Source: Acinetobacter sp. MB5
Lineage (GTDB): Bacteria > Pseudomonadota > Gammaproteobacteria > Pseudomonadales > Moraxellaceae
Direction: 5' to 3'
Length of the DNA: 64,000 bases
NCBI RefSeq assembly: GCF_003261585.1
Contig: NZ_POVU01000007.1
Coordinates: forward strand, 1 to 64,000
The stretch's first letter is position 1. Every line of letters starts with the position of its first letter. Both the position numbers and the translations under genes were made by a program. Of this stretch, positions 46,517-56,562 are shown in pieces. The notes beneath the pieces are model-generated. The model was not told the DNA's origin. It made no database searches and was given only the letters and a program-made list of their open reading frames with translations.

Positions 46517-47859
46517 TCTTCACTTTGCATTTCAAGCAGGGTATCGAGTTCGTAGATACCCAAATCCACCACATGACGATGCAAGAAGTTTTGTTCAGGC
46601 AATTCAGGATCTGGATATAACCAGCGTGTGATCTGCTCTGCGACACTTGGATGATACTGAATATTAAAATGATTCAGACCATAGAACACCGCTTTATGTG
46701 AATCTGGAATATTGAGGTTAAAGCGCGGATTGGGATGTTCGCCCAATGCACTTTGTACACTCACCAAGTAGTCACCAATAATCGACAAGGTCTTATTTTT
46801 GATGGTCTTGAATTCCATGGTTCCAGCAATAAAGAAGGCACTGATATGAGATGGCAATGGTGCAGGTTTACGGCAGTCATCCATTGAGCCAATTCGTGCA
46901 GGCATGTGTTCCCAGTCATCATCACGCACACTGCCATAGCGTAAGTCTAAAATGCCGTTACTGCGAAAGTTGACAATATGACGGGCAATTTTCACCAAAG
47001 GAAAATGCCCTAGACTTTCCTGTAACCGAAATCCAAAGCGTTCTAGTGCTGCGCCGTGATGTGGTGAACCGATGCATACCAAGTTTTGGGTGCGGTGAAA
47101 CCAGTGTTTTAAATCCTGTTTGCCATAAAATAAGGCACTACGACAAACTAAGCCCCCCATGCTATGCCCAATCAGGTCAATGGATTGGATGCGCGGGTTG
47201 CGTTCGATCAGGTCTTCAAGCAAATTGGACAAGCTGCGGCCATTAGCTGAAATACGCCGTCCAGTGTTGTAGTTGAGATACAGCATGGTGTTGTAGTCGC
47301 GCTGTGCCAGTAAGCGTTCACCAATCCCTTCAAATCGGCTATTTGACCAGTCACGATGACTTAAACAGAGTCCGTGGACGAAAATCACAATACGTCCACC
47401 GACATCACCCTTTTGAATTGCACCATAGTGATCATATAAAACCATCGGCAAGGCGAGAGGATTCTGTTGTAGTAAAAAGTAGTCACCTGCAACCCCATTT
47501 AAAATACTTAAAGCATCTTGTGTGATGGGACTGAGTGATTTTTCTCTAAGATTTGGGTATTTTTCTAAAATTTGTCTAAGAAGTGGTGCAAACAAATGAC
47601 TCCCAGACTTGTTCATCACTTCATAAACGGCATGGTTAAACTGGTTCATCACACAGGTATGCTGTAAACGCTGTACACGTTTTTCACTTAACCTCAAAAA
47701 ACTGGATAATAGCTCGGTTTGAATGTCATGCATTAAGCCATATAAGTTTTGTTTTGGGGTTGTCATCAGTTGAGCAAAGCCTTCCATCAAGTCGGCCTGA
47801 CTTGGTGGCGTATCGTCCCAACGACAATAAGTTTCGTGTAGTGGCGTTAAACTTGGCAT
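46513..47859 (-). CDS. Alpha/beta-hydrolase (PGAP1/lipase-like esterase)
   Basis: I start at 47859 (MPSLTPLHETY...) because the longer form begins without a good ribosome-binding site. The 448-residue protein has F-V-H-G-L-C-L-S-H-R-D-W as oxyanion region and the nucleophile elbow I-G-H-S-M-G-G. A late H-F-N-I-Q-Y-H offers candidate catalytic histidines. The long helical N-terminus (~160 residues) is unusual for simple esterases. No signal peptide is seen. Confidence 0.85.
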   Translation of the reverse strand: MPSLTPLHETYCRWDDTPPSQADLMEGFAQLMTTPKQNLYGLMHDIQTELLSSFLRLSEKRVQRLQHTCVMNQFNHAVYEVMNKSGSHLFAPLLRQILEKYPNLREKSLSPITQDALSILNGVAGDYFLLQQNPLALPMVLYDHYGAIQKGDVGGRIVIFVHGLCLSHRDWSNSRFEGIGERLLAQRDYNTMLYLNYNTGRRISANGRSLSNLLEDLIERNPRIQSIDLIGHSMGGLVCRSALFYGKQDLKHWFHRTQNLVCIGSPHHGAALERFGFRLQESLGHFPLVKIARHIVNFRSNGILDLRYGSVRDDDWEHMPARIGSMDDCRKPAPLPSHISAFFIAGTMEFKTIKNKTLSIIGDYLVSVQSALGEHPNPRFNLNIPDSHKAVFYGLNHFNIQYHPSVAEQITRWLYPDPELPEQNFLHRHVVDLGIYELDTLLEMQSED

Positions 47860-48059
47860 AGTCTTTGATCTCTCTATAACTGTGTTAACCAAGTATTGTC
47901 TGATGTTACAGCAATAGTTTATGGTTTTTCTATGCTTAACATACGTAATTTTGGAGCATACTGAGAGGACTTTTGTCCTACAAGATCAGTTTAAATCATT
48001 GCATGGTGGTCATGCAGGGAATGACGTAGATTTAATACAAAATTGATGGTTGATTTCAT

Positions 48060-48656
48060 ATGAATATTATTTATTTACATGGTTTTCGCAGTCATTCTTA
48101 TTCGATTAAGGGGCAGCAGCTTAAGCAGTATTGTCTGCAACACTGCCCAGATCATCATGTGTATTTACCAGATTTAAATAAGCCACCTTTAGAAGTACTT
48201 GCCCAAGTTGCCCGCGATATACAATCGCTTGAAGATGTGGCTTTGGTAGGCAGTAGTTTCGGTGGTTTTTATGCGACACATCTAGCCTTGCAACACAAGT
48301 GTCCTGCGGTATTGATTAATCCCGCCGTGCATCCTTATGCGTTGTTTATGCGTTTGTTTGGCCATGGACAAATTCCGTTGCAGGTCACGCCTGACTGGGC
48401 ACTGGATGAACCCCAGCTACAACAGTTGGCTACAATGGATGTGCCTATTGCTCAAGATGCCAGCAAATTGTTAGTGTTATTGCAACAAGGCGATGAAGTC
48501 TTGGATTATCGGGAAGCACAACGCTATTATAATCAGGCACAAACCCCCAGCATGATCATGACAGAAGTGGGGGGAAATCATGCCATGGAAAATTTTGCTG
48601 ATAAAATTCCCATGTTGCTGACTTTTTTAGCCTTAGCGATCACAAAGGAAAAATAA
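48060..48656 (+). CDS. yqiA: YqiA-type esterase
   Basis: The 198-residue protein begins I-I-Y-L-H-G-F-R-S, and has the elbow V-G-S-S-F-G-G-F-Y-A-T and a late G-G-N-H-A-M-E-N-F (His). It is the YqiA family of small acyl esterases. It lies 4 bases before parE, the same neighbour as in Escherichia coli. Confidence 0.9.
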   Translation: MNIIYLHGFRSHSYSIKGQQLKQYCLQHCPDHHVYLPDLNKPPLEVLAQVARDIQSLEDVALVGSSFGGFYATHLALQHKCPAVLINPAVHPYALFMRLFGHGQIPLQVTPDWALDEPQLQQLATMDVPIAQDASKLLVLLQQGDEVLDYREAQRYYNQAQTPSMIMTEVGGNHAMENFADKIPMLLTFLALAITKEK

Positions 48657-48660
48657 TCAC

Positions 48661-50541
48661 GTGTCACAATATACGGCTCAATCCCTCGAAGTTTTATCTG
48701 GTCTAGATCCTGTACGTCGCCGTCCGGGAATGTATACCGATACCACGCGTCCAAACCATCTCGCGCAAGAAGTGATTGATAATGCGGTGGATGAAGCTTT
48801 GGCAGGGCATGCCAATCAGATTAGTGTCACGGTCTTTGAAGATGGTTCACTCTCGGTTCAAGATAATGGTCGTGGTATGCCCGTCGATATTCACCCTGAA
48901 TATGGTCAAAGCGGGATTGAGATCATTCTGACCAAGCTGCATGCAGGCGGTAAATTCAGCACCGATAACTACCAGTTTTCAGGTGGCTTGCATGGGGTCG
49001 GGATTTCAGTGGTCAATGCCTTGTCCAACCGCGTTGAAGTGGATGTGCAGCGTCAGGGCAATCTTTATAAAATGGCCTTTGAACATGGCGAGCCTGTTGC
49101 ACCGCTTGAAGTGCTTGAAGGTAAAGCGCCGAAACGTGCCACAGGCACACTGGTACGTTTTTGGCCAGACAGCAAATATTTTGACAATCCGAAATTTGCT
49201 TTAAAAGCCTTAAAACATAACCTGAAAGCCAAAGCAGTTTTGGCGGCGGGTTTAAAAATTTGCTATATCGACAAGATTAATGACGAAAAAATCGAATGGC
49301 AGTTTGAAAATGGTCTGGTCGACTACTTGATGGATGAACTGCAAGATCGTGAGATTTTGCCACAGCCTGCCTTTGTTTCGCGTGGCGATGCAGAGCGTGC
49401 CAGTTGTGAATTTGCTGTGTGCTGGAATGTTGAAGGCGGCGAGCAGATTCAGGAAAGTTATGTCAACCTGATTCCAACGGCTCAAGGCGGAACCCATGTC
49501 AATGGCTTGCGTTCAGGCGTGACTGATGCACTGCGTGAGTTTTGTGAACTGCGCAATTTGTTGCCACGTAACATGAAACTTTCCGCAGAAGATGTCTGGG
49601 ATGGTGTGAACTATATTCTGTCGCTTAAGTTCCAAGAACCACAATTTTCAGGGCAAACCAAAGAGCGTTTGTCGAGCCGTGAAGCGGCAGGGATTGTGCA
49701 GAATATTGCCAAAGATGCTTTTGCTTTGTGGTTTAACCAAAATGCAGAAACCGCAACGCAACTGGCTGAAATGGCGATTGCTAAGGCAGGTCGACGCCTC
49801 AAAGCAGCAAAAAAAGTTGAGCGTAAACGTATTGTTTCAGGGCCAGCATTGCCAGGGAAACTGGCGGACTGTGTTGGACAAACGCGTGAAGAAAGTGAAT
49901 TGTTTATTGTCGAAGGGGATTCTGCGGGGGGGAGTGCCAAGCAAGCCCGTGACAAGAATTTCCAAGCGATCATGCCGATTCGCGGGAAAATTCTGAATAC
50001 ATGGGAAGTATCTTCCGATGAAGTTTTAGCATCACAAGAAGTCCATGATATTGCGATTGCGATTGGGGTAGACCCAGGCAGTGATGATTTATCGGAATTG
50101 CGTTACGGCAAAATCTGTATTCTTGCCGATGCTGACTCGGACGGTTTGCATATTGCGACCTTACTGTGTGCCTTGTTTGTGAAGCATTTTCCAGCATTGG
50201 TAGAAGATGGACATCTGTTTGTGGCAATGCCGCCATTGTTCCGTGTCGATGCAGCTAAAGACGTATTTTATGCATTGGATGAAGATGAGCTGGAAAGTAT
50301 TTTAGCCAAGATCAAAACCAAAAATCCGCAAATTACCCGCTTTAAAGGTTTGGGTGAGATGAATGCGAGCCAACTTCGTGAAACCACGATGGATCCGAAT
50401 ACGCGCCGTTTGGTACAGTTGGATCTGGATGATGCTCAATTCACTGCAAGTTTGCTGGATAAGCTACTTGCCAAAAAACGCTCTTCAGATCGTAAGCATT
50501 GGTTAGAGCAAAAGGGTAATTTAGCCGATTTGGTGGTTTAA
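48661..50541 (+). CDS. parE: DNA topoisomerase IV subunit B
   Basis: The 626-residue ATPase subunit starts at GTG. It has V-I-D-N-A-V-D-E-A and D-N-G-R-G-M-P (GHKL ATP site), G-G-L-H-G-V-G, the TOPRIM E-G-D-S-A-G-G-S and D-A-D-S-D-G-L-H-I. Length and TOPRIM position fit ParE, not GyrB. ParE lacks the ~170-residue insert found in the GyrB TOPRIM domain of related bacteria, which separates the two. Confidence 0.96.
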   Translation: MSQYTAQSLEVLSGLDPVRRRPGMYTDTTRPNHLAQEVIDNAVDEALAGHANQISVTVFEDGSLSVQDNGRGMPVDIHPEYGQSGIEIILTKLHAGGKFSTDNYQFSGGLHGVGISVVNALSNRVEVDVQRQGNLYKMAFEHGEPVAPLEVLEGKAPKRATGTLVRFWPDSKYFDNPKFALKALKHNLKAKAVLAAGLKICYIDKINDEKIEWQFENGLVDYLMDELQDREILPQPAFVSRGDAERASCEFAVCWNVEGGEQIQESYVNLIPTAQGGTHVNGLRSGVTDALREFCELRNLLPRNMKLSAEDVWDGVNYILSLKFQEPQFSGQTKERLSSREAAGIVQNIAKDAFALWFNQNAETATQLAEMAIAKAGRRLKAAKKVERKRIVSGPALPGKLADCVGQTREESELFIVEGDSAGGSAKQARDKNFQAIMPIRGKILNTWEVSSDEVLASQEVHDIAIAIGVDPGSDDLSELRYGKICILADADSDGLHIATLLCALFVKHFPALVEDGHLFVAMPPLFRVDAAKDVFYALDEDELESILAKIKTKNPQITRFKGLGEMNASQLRETTMDPNTRRLVQLDLDDAQFTASLLDKLLAKKRSSDRKHWLEQKGNLADLVV

Positions 50542-50551
50542 CTTCGCGAAT

Positions 50552-50580
50552 AAAAAAGAGGGCAAATGCCCTCTTTTTTT
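50552..50580. terminator. Bidirectional terminator after parE
   Basis: GAGGGC-AAAT-GCCCTC is flanked by six A and seven T residues and is shared with the convergent lipoprotein gene. Confidence 0.9.
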
Positions 50581-50815
50581 ATGAATGGGTTTGTCGGTAC
50601 AAATCCCATTCATCCTGTTCATGCCCATGTGGCAATTTACAGTTGATGGATTCATCCCCATAGGCATTTTTTAAAGGGCGTAATTTACCGCCTTGTTCTA
50701 AGCAATATTTACTGGCAGGGTTAGCCATAGCTTGCTGTTTTTCCGAAGGATTACTACTACACGCAGTTAAAAATGCCGTTGCTGTGGCAAGGCTCAGTAA
50801 AATCAATTTTTTCAT
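50579..50815 (-). CDS. DUF333 lipoprotein
   Basis: The 78-residue lipoprotein starts M-K-K-L-I-L-L-S-L-A-T-A-T-A-F-L-T-A-C (lipobox LTAC). The mature part A-N-P-A-S-K-Y-C-L-E-Q-G-G-K-L...C-K-L-P-H-G is the DUF333 pattern. It is an outer-membrane or periplasmic protein of unknown role. Confidence 0.85.
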   Translation of the reverse strand: MKKLILLSLATATAFLTACSSNPSEKQQAMANPASKYCLEQGGKLRPLKNAYGDESINCKLPHGHEQDEWDLYRQTHS

Positions 50816-51056
50816 CATAAACGAGAGTGAGCACACTAAACAGGATTTTCACTATAACCAATGAAGATGGTCAAAGTTTTATGCTTTTGCAAAGACTAAG
50901 GAGAGAAAGTGAAGGTGGATTTCTGCAATGAATCTTTGAGCATGTCAAAGCAAATCATGAGTATTCCAAGCATTTAAAAATAATGAATTGAATTTTTATG
51001 ATGAAACACATTCATTTAAAAATAAGACAGGCTGCCGAAACAGCCTAACCAGAATC

Positions 51057-51560
51057 CTATTCTTGAATCAGTACCGATACAGGGAACTTGAATACATCAC
51101 AGTTGTGACCTGTACCTAGTCGGTCAACCACAGCAAAATCACTTGGACTTTCCAAAGTCAGAAGTGGGTGATGCCATGTTCCTGCACGGTAATTTACTCC
51201 TTGCGTACCATCTGACATAAAGGCTCGAATACGCTGTAGGTCTGGCTGTTCAGCATTTAAATTGGGTGCAACCACAATCAGGAATTTTTGTCCCTGCATT
51301 GGAATAAAGGCTTGTGAGCCAATTGGATGTCGTTCCAGCATATCAATTTGCAACGGCAAAGTTGTGGTTTTGATATTGCGGAAAATACTGATGCCAATCT
51401 TGCCTGCTGCATCGCTTTCAGTCTGTACCAAAGCGTGATAACGCTCGGTATGTGCATCATTGATATGAAAAAAATCATGTCCTGCACAGCCGATCACTTC
51501 GCCGAATTCGGCGAAGCTTTCAATGCTTAACGGTTCAATCTGAACGGTGATTTCACTCAT
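51057..51560 (-). CDS. allA: Ureidoglycolate lyase
   Basis: The 167-residue AllA-type cupin enzyme ends the urate pathway, converting ureidoglycolate to glyoxylate and urea. It has a H-P-I-G-S-Q-A-F and a G-T-W-H-H-P-L motif with the metal or active-site histidines. It overlaps the alc stop (ATGA) and is co-transcribed. Confidence 0.92.
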   Translation of the reverse strand: MSEITVQIEPLSIESFAEFGEVIGCAGHDFFHINDAHTERYHALVQTESDAAGKIGISIFRNIKTTTLPLQIDMLERHPIGSQAFIPMQGQKFLIVVAPNLNAEQPDLQRIRAFMSDGTQGVNYRAGTWHHPLLTLESPSDFAVVDRLGTGHNCDVFKFPVSVLIQE

Positions 51561-52564
51561 CCTGTGACTTTACCCCATAAACGAATACGGCTAATGCCAC
51601 CATCTGGAATCATGTTAACGCGGATATGTGAGATTTTTTCGTGAGCCAACACTTCATTGATATAGCTGTGTACATGATCCATTTGCATGTCTTGTGCTTC
51701 AAGTAAAAATGGCCAGAACATACTTTGCGGGATTAATTGTGGATCGGTGGCATCTTCCACATAGACGGCTTGAATCGACACTTGGGCAGGGAAGTTACCT
51801 TTAAAGTGAGCAGTATCAATCTCGATCTTTTCAATAGAGCCTGCCTGTCCTAACGCCAACACGCACCAGTCAAAACCAGGAGCACGGCGGCGTTTGGTTT
51901 CCCAGCCATCACCCATGTTGATACCACGCCCTGGGTTGATCAGGTTACGTGGGTGACCATAGTGTGCATCACTAAATGCAATCACCCGTCCACCATTTTC
52001 TAAAGCGAGTAAATCGAGAGTTTGTTCACTGTCTTTAAGCTGGATTTGCACTTCACCATACACGCGTAAACGTGCTACACCACCGTCAGGGAAAATGTTC
52101 AGGCGAATATGGGTAAACACCTGATCTGATGCAATCTCAAAAATATGATGCTGACTTGAGCCTAAAACACTGTTGGGCAGTAAATTGTGCCACTCAACTT
52201 GATCAAGCTGACCATCGGGTGCATAGCAAGCTTCTAAAGCAGCCGATGCTGGATAGTTGCCTGTAAAGAACGTCGTGTCGATGTCTAGCCCTGAGATTTT
52301 GCCTGCCACGCCGAGTTTAACGATACACCAGTCGTAGCCTGCATGACGTTTACGGCGAGTTTCCCAACCATCCATCCATTTGCCATGATCATCAAATTTG
52401 TCTTCGACAAAAATCGGAGCATCGGCATTCAGCATGCGTTTTGCTTCGGCAAAAAATTCATCAGAACAGTCAATGATGGCGGCACCAATACGCGCATCGG
52501 CCAGATTGGTCAGGTGAGTCAAATGCGTTGGTAGTTCAAAAGCAGGCGCGAGTAGGGTAGCCAT
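51557..52564 (-). CDS. alc: Allantoicase
   Basis: The 335-residue enzyme hydrolyses allantoate to ureidoglycolate and urea. Two repeated halves are seen, each with D-G-W-E-T-(R/K)-R-(K/R)-R and a D-W-C segment, as known for the duplicated allantoicase fold. AGGA precedes the ATG. It is divergent from hpxO with a 197-base gap. Confidence 0.95.
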   Translation of the reverse strand: MATLLAPAFELPTHLTHLTNLADARIGAAIIDCSDEFFAEAKRMLNADAPIFVEDKFDDHGKWMDGWETRRKRHAGYDWCIVKLGVAGKISGLDIDTTFFTGNYPASAALEACYAPDGQLDQVEWHNLLPNSVLGSSQHHIFEIASDQVFTHIRLNIFPDGGVARLRVYGEVQIQLKDSEQTLDLLALENGGRVIAFSDAHYGHPRNLINPGRGINMGDGWETKRRRAPGFDWCVLALGQAGSIEKIEIDTAHFKGNFPAQVSIQAVYVEDATDPQLIPQSMFWPFLLEAQDMQMDHVHSYINEVLAHEKISHIRVNMIPDGGISRIRLWGKVTG

Positions 52565-52761
52565 GTATTTTTCCTATTAGGGTGTTTTTATGTCGTGAAA
52601 TAAAATCCTTTGCCTATACTAGCACTGTTCATTATTTAAAAAAGAGTGGCAAAAATGTGGCAGTTTTGCAGGAATTGAACGAATTCAGAGCAAAATACTG
52701 GGTATGGCACGTTTTTGGCATCAAAAATAAAACAAACGGTATAAATATACAGGAGCTATAG

Positions 52762-53919
52762 ATGGAAATTGTCATTATCGGTGCTGGTATGGGGGGGTTA
52801 ACCACAGGAATTGCACTAAAAAAGTTCGGACATAAAGTAACCATCTATGAACAAACACAAAAAATTCTTCCCGTTGGTGCTGCGATCTCTTTATGGTCAA
52901 ATGGCGTGAAATGCCTAAACTATTTAGGATTGTCTGCTCAAATTGCCAAACTGGGTGGGCAAATGAATGATCTGGCTTATGTCGATGGTTTGACAGGGGA
53001 AACCATGACGCAATTTAGTTTGCAGCCGCTCATTCAGGAAGTCGGTCAGCGTCCGTATCCTGTATCGCGCGCCGATTTACAAAACATGCTCATGGATGAA
53101 TTTGGTCGTGAAGATATTCATTTGGGTAAACGTATGGTGGCCTTGGAGCAACAAGCGGGCAAGGTGAAGCTGCAATTTGAGGATGGTGCCGAAGTTGAAA
53201 CCGAGCTGTTGATTGGGGCAGATGGCACACACTCGATTACTCGTGCTTATGTACTGGGTGAACAGGTTCAGCGCCGTTATGCAGGCTATGTCAACTGGAA
53301 TGGACTGGTGGATATTTCTGAAGACCTCGCACCTGCGGAACAATGGACAACCTATGTCGGTGAGGGTAAACGCGCATCGCTTATGCCCGTAGCCGATCAG
53401 CGTTTCTATTTCTTTTTAGATGTGCCATTACCTGTGGGCTTGGAGAATGACCGTAGTCAGTATCAAAGTCTGCTCAAAGAATATTTCAAAGGCTGGTGTC
53501 CACAGGTTCAAAGCTTGATTGAGCGACTCGATCCGCAAAAAACCAATCGGGTTGAAATTCATGACATTGAGCCGTTTTTGCAGTTCTATAAAGGGCATGT
53601 GGTTTTGGTGGGCGATGCCGCACACAGTACCACACCTGATATTGGGCAGGGTGGTTGTCAGGCGATGGAAGATGCGATTTATCTGGCACGTGCCTTACAG
53701 GTCAATACTTTGGGTACTGAAGATGCTTTGTCACGTTATCAGGAAAAGCGCAATGAACGCACCAAAGAAATGGTGTTACGCGCACGCAAACGTTGCGATG
53801 TGACGCATATGAAAGATGAGGAAACGACTCAAACATGGTACAGCGAACTGCGTCAGGAGCAAGGACCGCATATTATGCAGGGTATTATCAGTAACATCGT
53901 GGGGAATGTATTGGATTAA
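52762..53919 (+). CDS. hpxO: FAD-dependent urate hydroxylase HpxO
   Basis: The 385-residue flavoprotein begins [11 protein letters not shown] (FAD site) and has [10 protein letters not shown] and [18 protein letters not shown], as in PHBH-like hydroxylases. HpxO oxidises urate to 5-hydroxyisourate. The gene order with uraH, uraD, puuE, alc and allA supports HpxO over a general monooxygenase. Confidence 0.92.
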   Translation: MEIVIIGAGMGGLTTGIALKKFGHKVTIYEQTQKILPVGAAISLWSNGVKCLNYLGLSAQIAKLGGQMNDLAYVDGLTGETMTQFSLQPLIQEVGQRPYPVSRADLQNMLMDEFGREDIHLGKRMVALEQQAGKVKLQFEDGAEVETELLIGADGTHSITRAYVLGEQVQRRYAGYVNWNGLVDISEDLAPAEQWTTYVGEGKRASLMPVADQRFYFFLDVPLPVGLENDRSQYQSLLKEYFKGWCPQVQSLIERLDPQKTNRVEIHDIEPFLQFYKGHVVLVGDAAHSTTPDIGQGGCQAMEDAIYLARALQVNTLGTEDALSRYQEKRNERTKEMVLRARKRCDVTHMKDEETTQTWYSELRQEQGPHIMQGIISNIVGNVLD

Positions 53920-53949
53920 TGAGCATCACAAAACAAAAATTCACCCCAT

Positions 53950-53978
53950 AAAAAAGATGCCTTGAAGGCATCTTTTTT
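53950..53978. terminator. Terminator between hpxO and the porin gene
   Basis: GATGCC-TTGAA-GGCATC is flanked by A- and T-runs and serves both convergent genes. Confidence 0.88.
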
Positions 53979-53996
53979 AACAACTTGATCAGGCGG

Positions 53997-54020
53997 TAAC
54001 GATCACTGAAGTGATCGTTA
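53997..54020. repeat. 10-bp inverted repeat after the porin gene
   Basis: TAACGATCAC-TGAA-GTGATCGTTA is a perfect stem without a T-run, located 11 bases after the porin stop on the minus strand. It could protect the porin mRNA 3' end. Confidence 0.6.
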
Positions 54021-54031
54021 TACCATGAGAC

Positions 54032-55309
54032 TTAGAAGTTGTAAGTGATTCCAAAACGGTTTTGCAAGAATGCATTTGAATCGCCTTTTTGTTTTTGGAA
54101 ACCAATAAACTCAGACAAGCTCAAACCTTTTAAAGCACCTGTAAAGTTATAGAAGCCATAGAACATCACTTCATACATATCTTTATTGAATTCAGTATTG
54201 CTCAAGTCTGTGTATGAGATACGGCTACCAACAAAAGCATTTTCACCAAATGGCGAAGAAAGCTCAGTGGTATAGAAATCACCAGGGCCTAAGTCCTGAG
54301 TACTGGTGAAGAATGGCTGTGCAAAGTACGGATCAGAAGAGGTGTTATGTGCATATGGTGTTGGTAAAGTACCGTTACCCCAAGCATCATTTTTCTTGAA
54401 CACGTGGTCGTAAGCAAGACGCCAAGTTAATTTGTCCGTTGGTTTCAGTTTAAGCTGAGCGCCTAGAGATGTGCTGTCCACTTTACCGAACTGTGCATCG
54501 CCAATATCATTGGCATAAGCAGCTTGTACGCTAACTTCTGGTGCCCATTTTACTTTGTCAAAACCAAGGTTAGCTTCGCCATAATACAAGTTGAATGAAT
54601 CTTCATAGCTTTCTAACCATGCTTGGGTTTTCAGGTATTTATCATCCAGATTGAATTTTTTACCAAGACCAAAGCTCGTTACATGATCAAGGCGCGTGTC
54701 TTGTGCAGATGAATATGGGTCATCGTTGTAACGGTCACGGTGTGCAAAACTGTCATCGCCATAGCTTTTGTATTTGTTGACATAGGTTGCACGAACAAAG
54801 TTATCTGCATCACCATATTTCATATCAATGCCTTGATATAACCATGGTTGTACACGATAGAATGAGTAATCACCCATAAATGGCAGATCAAGTTTTTGAT
54901 TACCCACAGTCACAGAGAATTTGTCTTGTGTCCAGTTGATATACGCTTCACCGATTCCGAACGTATCTTGAGAAAGTTCAGATACATCATGCGCGCCATG
55001 AGCAAGACGTTTTTGGCCTTCAACGCCAATTACTGCTTGAAAACCGTTGTAGCGTGCAGTTTTGTAGTTAACATAGCCACCCGCAGTCGTTGTATCTTCA
55101 TCATTTCCAGCAAAATAGGCATTGTTGGTTGAGTAAGATGCTAGACGTAAGCTACCTTCGATGGTTCCACAGCTAAACATCTGTGAAAAATCACTGACAT
55201 TCGCCGCTTTACAAGCGTCATCACTCGATAATGGCAATGCAAAAACTGAAGAGCATAGGCTGCTGATACCACATAAAAGAAGCGCTTTTTTAAGGCGAAT
55301 GTTGCTCAT
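54032..55309 (-). CDS. OprD-family outer-membrane porin
   Basis: From the ATG at 55309 (GGGGA upstream) the product is 425 residues with a signal peptide (KKALLLCGISSLCSSVFA). It continues as a beta-barrel pattern ending in a C-terminal phenylalanine (F-G-I-T-Y-N-F). The N-terminal S-L-R-L-A-S-Y-S and Y-I-N-W-T-Q-D-K segments resemble OprD-type specific porins. It lies inside the urate gene cluster, so it may take up urate, allantoin or a related compound. Substrate is inferred from context only. Confidence 0.82.
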   Translation of the reverse strand: MSNIRLKKALLLCGISSLCSSVFALPLSSDDACKAANVSDFSQMFSCGTIEGSLRLASYSTNNAYFAGNDEDTTTAGGYVNYKTARYNGFQAVIGVEGQKRLAHGAHDVSELSQDTFGIGEAYINWTQDKFSVTVGNQKLDLPFMGDYSFYRVQPWLYQGIDMKYGDADNFVRATYVNKYKSYGDDSFAHRDRYNDDPYSSAQDTRLDHVTSFGLGKKFNLDDKYLKTQAWLESYEDSFNLYYGEANLGFDKVKWAPEVSVQAAYANDIGDAQFGKVDSTSLGAQLKLKPTDKLTWRLAYDHVFKKNDAWGNGTLPTPYAHNTSSDPYFAQPFFTSTQDLGPGDFYTTELSSPFGENAFVGSRISYTDLSNTEFNKDMYEVMFYGFYNFTGALKGLSLSEFIGFQKQKGDSNAFLQNRFGITYNF

Positions 55310-55656
55310 TGTAGAATTTCCCCACATGAATAAATTGGTTTACAAGCAAGATGCAAAAATCTGACCAATTTTAAACAAATTTTTATCCCATGTAGTTATT
55401 GCAAAGAAAAAAGCGCAGAGAAACGTTGAGAAAAGCAGCAGCTAAGCTTAAAAATGCCTATCTTTTGAATCATATAATGTATGAGTTTTTAAATTTTAAA
55501 AAAATAAAATGTAAGGAACTCGTCGAGAAAGAGAGCATTTTATGTGGCATTCTGCTTGGATTTAGTGCAAGAAGTGAATCTGTTTTGACCATTTGGTCTG
55601 ATTGGTATGGATCCTGAAACTTGGCAGGATCCATATTAATACCCAATAGTTCGCGT
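55310..55656. other. 347-bp intergenic region
   Basis: No gene is credible here. It contains a perfect 11-bp inverted repeat, TATGGATCCTG/CAGGATCCATA (55606-55635), just after the uraH stop, extended by ATTGG/CCAAT. A small dyad, GACCATTTGGTC, is at 55577-55588. The first probably acts at the 3' end of the uraH transcript. The right promoter region of the porin is also here. Confidence 0.5.
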
Positions 55657-55980
55657 CTAGCTTCCTCGATAAGTTGAGTAAGCAAATGGACTAATCAATA
55701 GGGGAACATGGAAGTGTTCTTCGGGATTGTTCACATGAAATTGGATACAGACTTTTGGGAAAAAAGTATCGAGCTGTTTTGCTGCGAAGTAAGGGGCAAT
55801 TTCATATTCAAGCTGATATTCACCAGCAAGAAAATTGGTTAAGCCAAAATCTTTCAAGCGACCATCGGCATCTGTTTGCCCTTGTCCCAATAAAGTATGG
55901 TTTGCCGCATCAAATAATTTCACAGTGACAGCCGCAGCAGGTTTGCCTAAGTGTGTATCTAAAATATGGGTACTAATCAC
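55657..55980 (-). CDS. uraH: 5-hydroxyisourate hydrolase
   Basis: The 107-residue transthyretin-like enzyme starts I-S-T-H-I-L-D-T-H-L-G-K-P-A and ends with the family signature Y-S-T-Y-R-G-S. It turns 5-hydroxyisourate into OHCU. It overlaps the uraD stop (ATGA), so both are co-translated. Confidence 0.96.
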   Translation of the reverse strand: MISTHILDTHLGKPAAAVTVKLFDAANHTLLGQGQTDADGRLKDFGLTNFLAGEYQLEYEIAPYFAAKQLDTFFPKVCIQFHVNNPEEHFHVPLLISPFAYSTYRGS

Positions 55981-56480
55981 GCCTCAATTCCTTGTTCTAG
56001 ACGATGCAGGGCAATGCCTGCCAGTTGTTGGTGAACCACTTGCTTTTCGGTTTCCAAATCATTTTGTAGGCGCTGCTGCAATGCTTCAAAAACATCCATA
56101 TGCGTCAGTCCAACCGCTTTAATTAAGAAGATAAAACCAAACTTTTGCTCATAAGCCAGATTGGCTTCATATAAAGCATCGGCTGTTTCGACATCTTGAT
56201 AGACCAAAGCTTGTTCTTTTTCGGAAAAAGCTTGTTCTTGAGCAGATAGATCTTTTTTAGCTTTTTGTTCGCCAATACGAGGATGGGTGTCGAGAGCAGC
56301 TTTAATTTCTTCCCATGTCCATGTTTCAGTTTGCATTTCAGCAGTATTGATCAAGGTATGTTTGCTCGGATAAGGACGCTGTTCAGAGAGATCTCGTATC
56401 CATGAGGAAATGTGGACACAATGTTTTAAAAATTCTTGTGCTTGTGTCTCAGAGAGTTGGTTGAATTCAGAAAGTTGCAT
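55977..56480 (-). CDS. uraD: OHCU decarboxylase
   Basis: The 167-residue enzyme decarboxylates OHCU to (S)-allantoin. It has T-H-P-R-I-G-E and F-G-F-I-F-L-I-K-A-V-G-L-T typical of the family. I use the ATG at 56480. An upstream ATG at 56513 would add 11 polar residues and is less likely. It follows puuE by 82 bases. Confidence 0.94.
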   Translation of the reverse strand: MQLSEFNQLSETQAQEFLKHCVHISSWIRDLSEQRPYPSKHTLINTAEMQTETWTWEEIKAALDTHPRIGEQKAKKDLSAQEQAFSEKEQALVYQDVETADALYEANLAYEQKFGFIFLIKAVGLTHMDVFEALQQRLQNDLETEKQVVHQQLAGIALHRLEQGIEA

Positions 56481-56562
56481 AATTATGTCCAGTTTATTGT
56501 TGCTATTACTCATTTAAACATGTGCATTCATGCCCGAAAAAGCAAGAGCTAAATAGATTTTT

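Noticed and set aside
55470..55685. 71-codon minus-strand frame
   Set aside because: It overlaps the uraH 3' end, spans the inverted repeat at 55606-55635 and has no domain.
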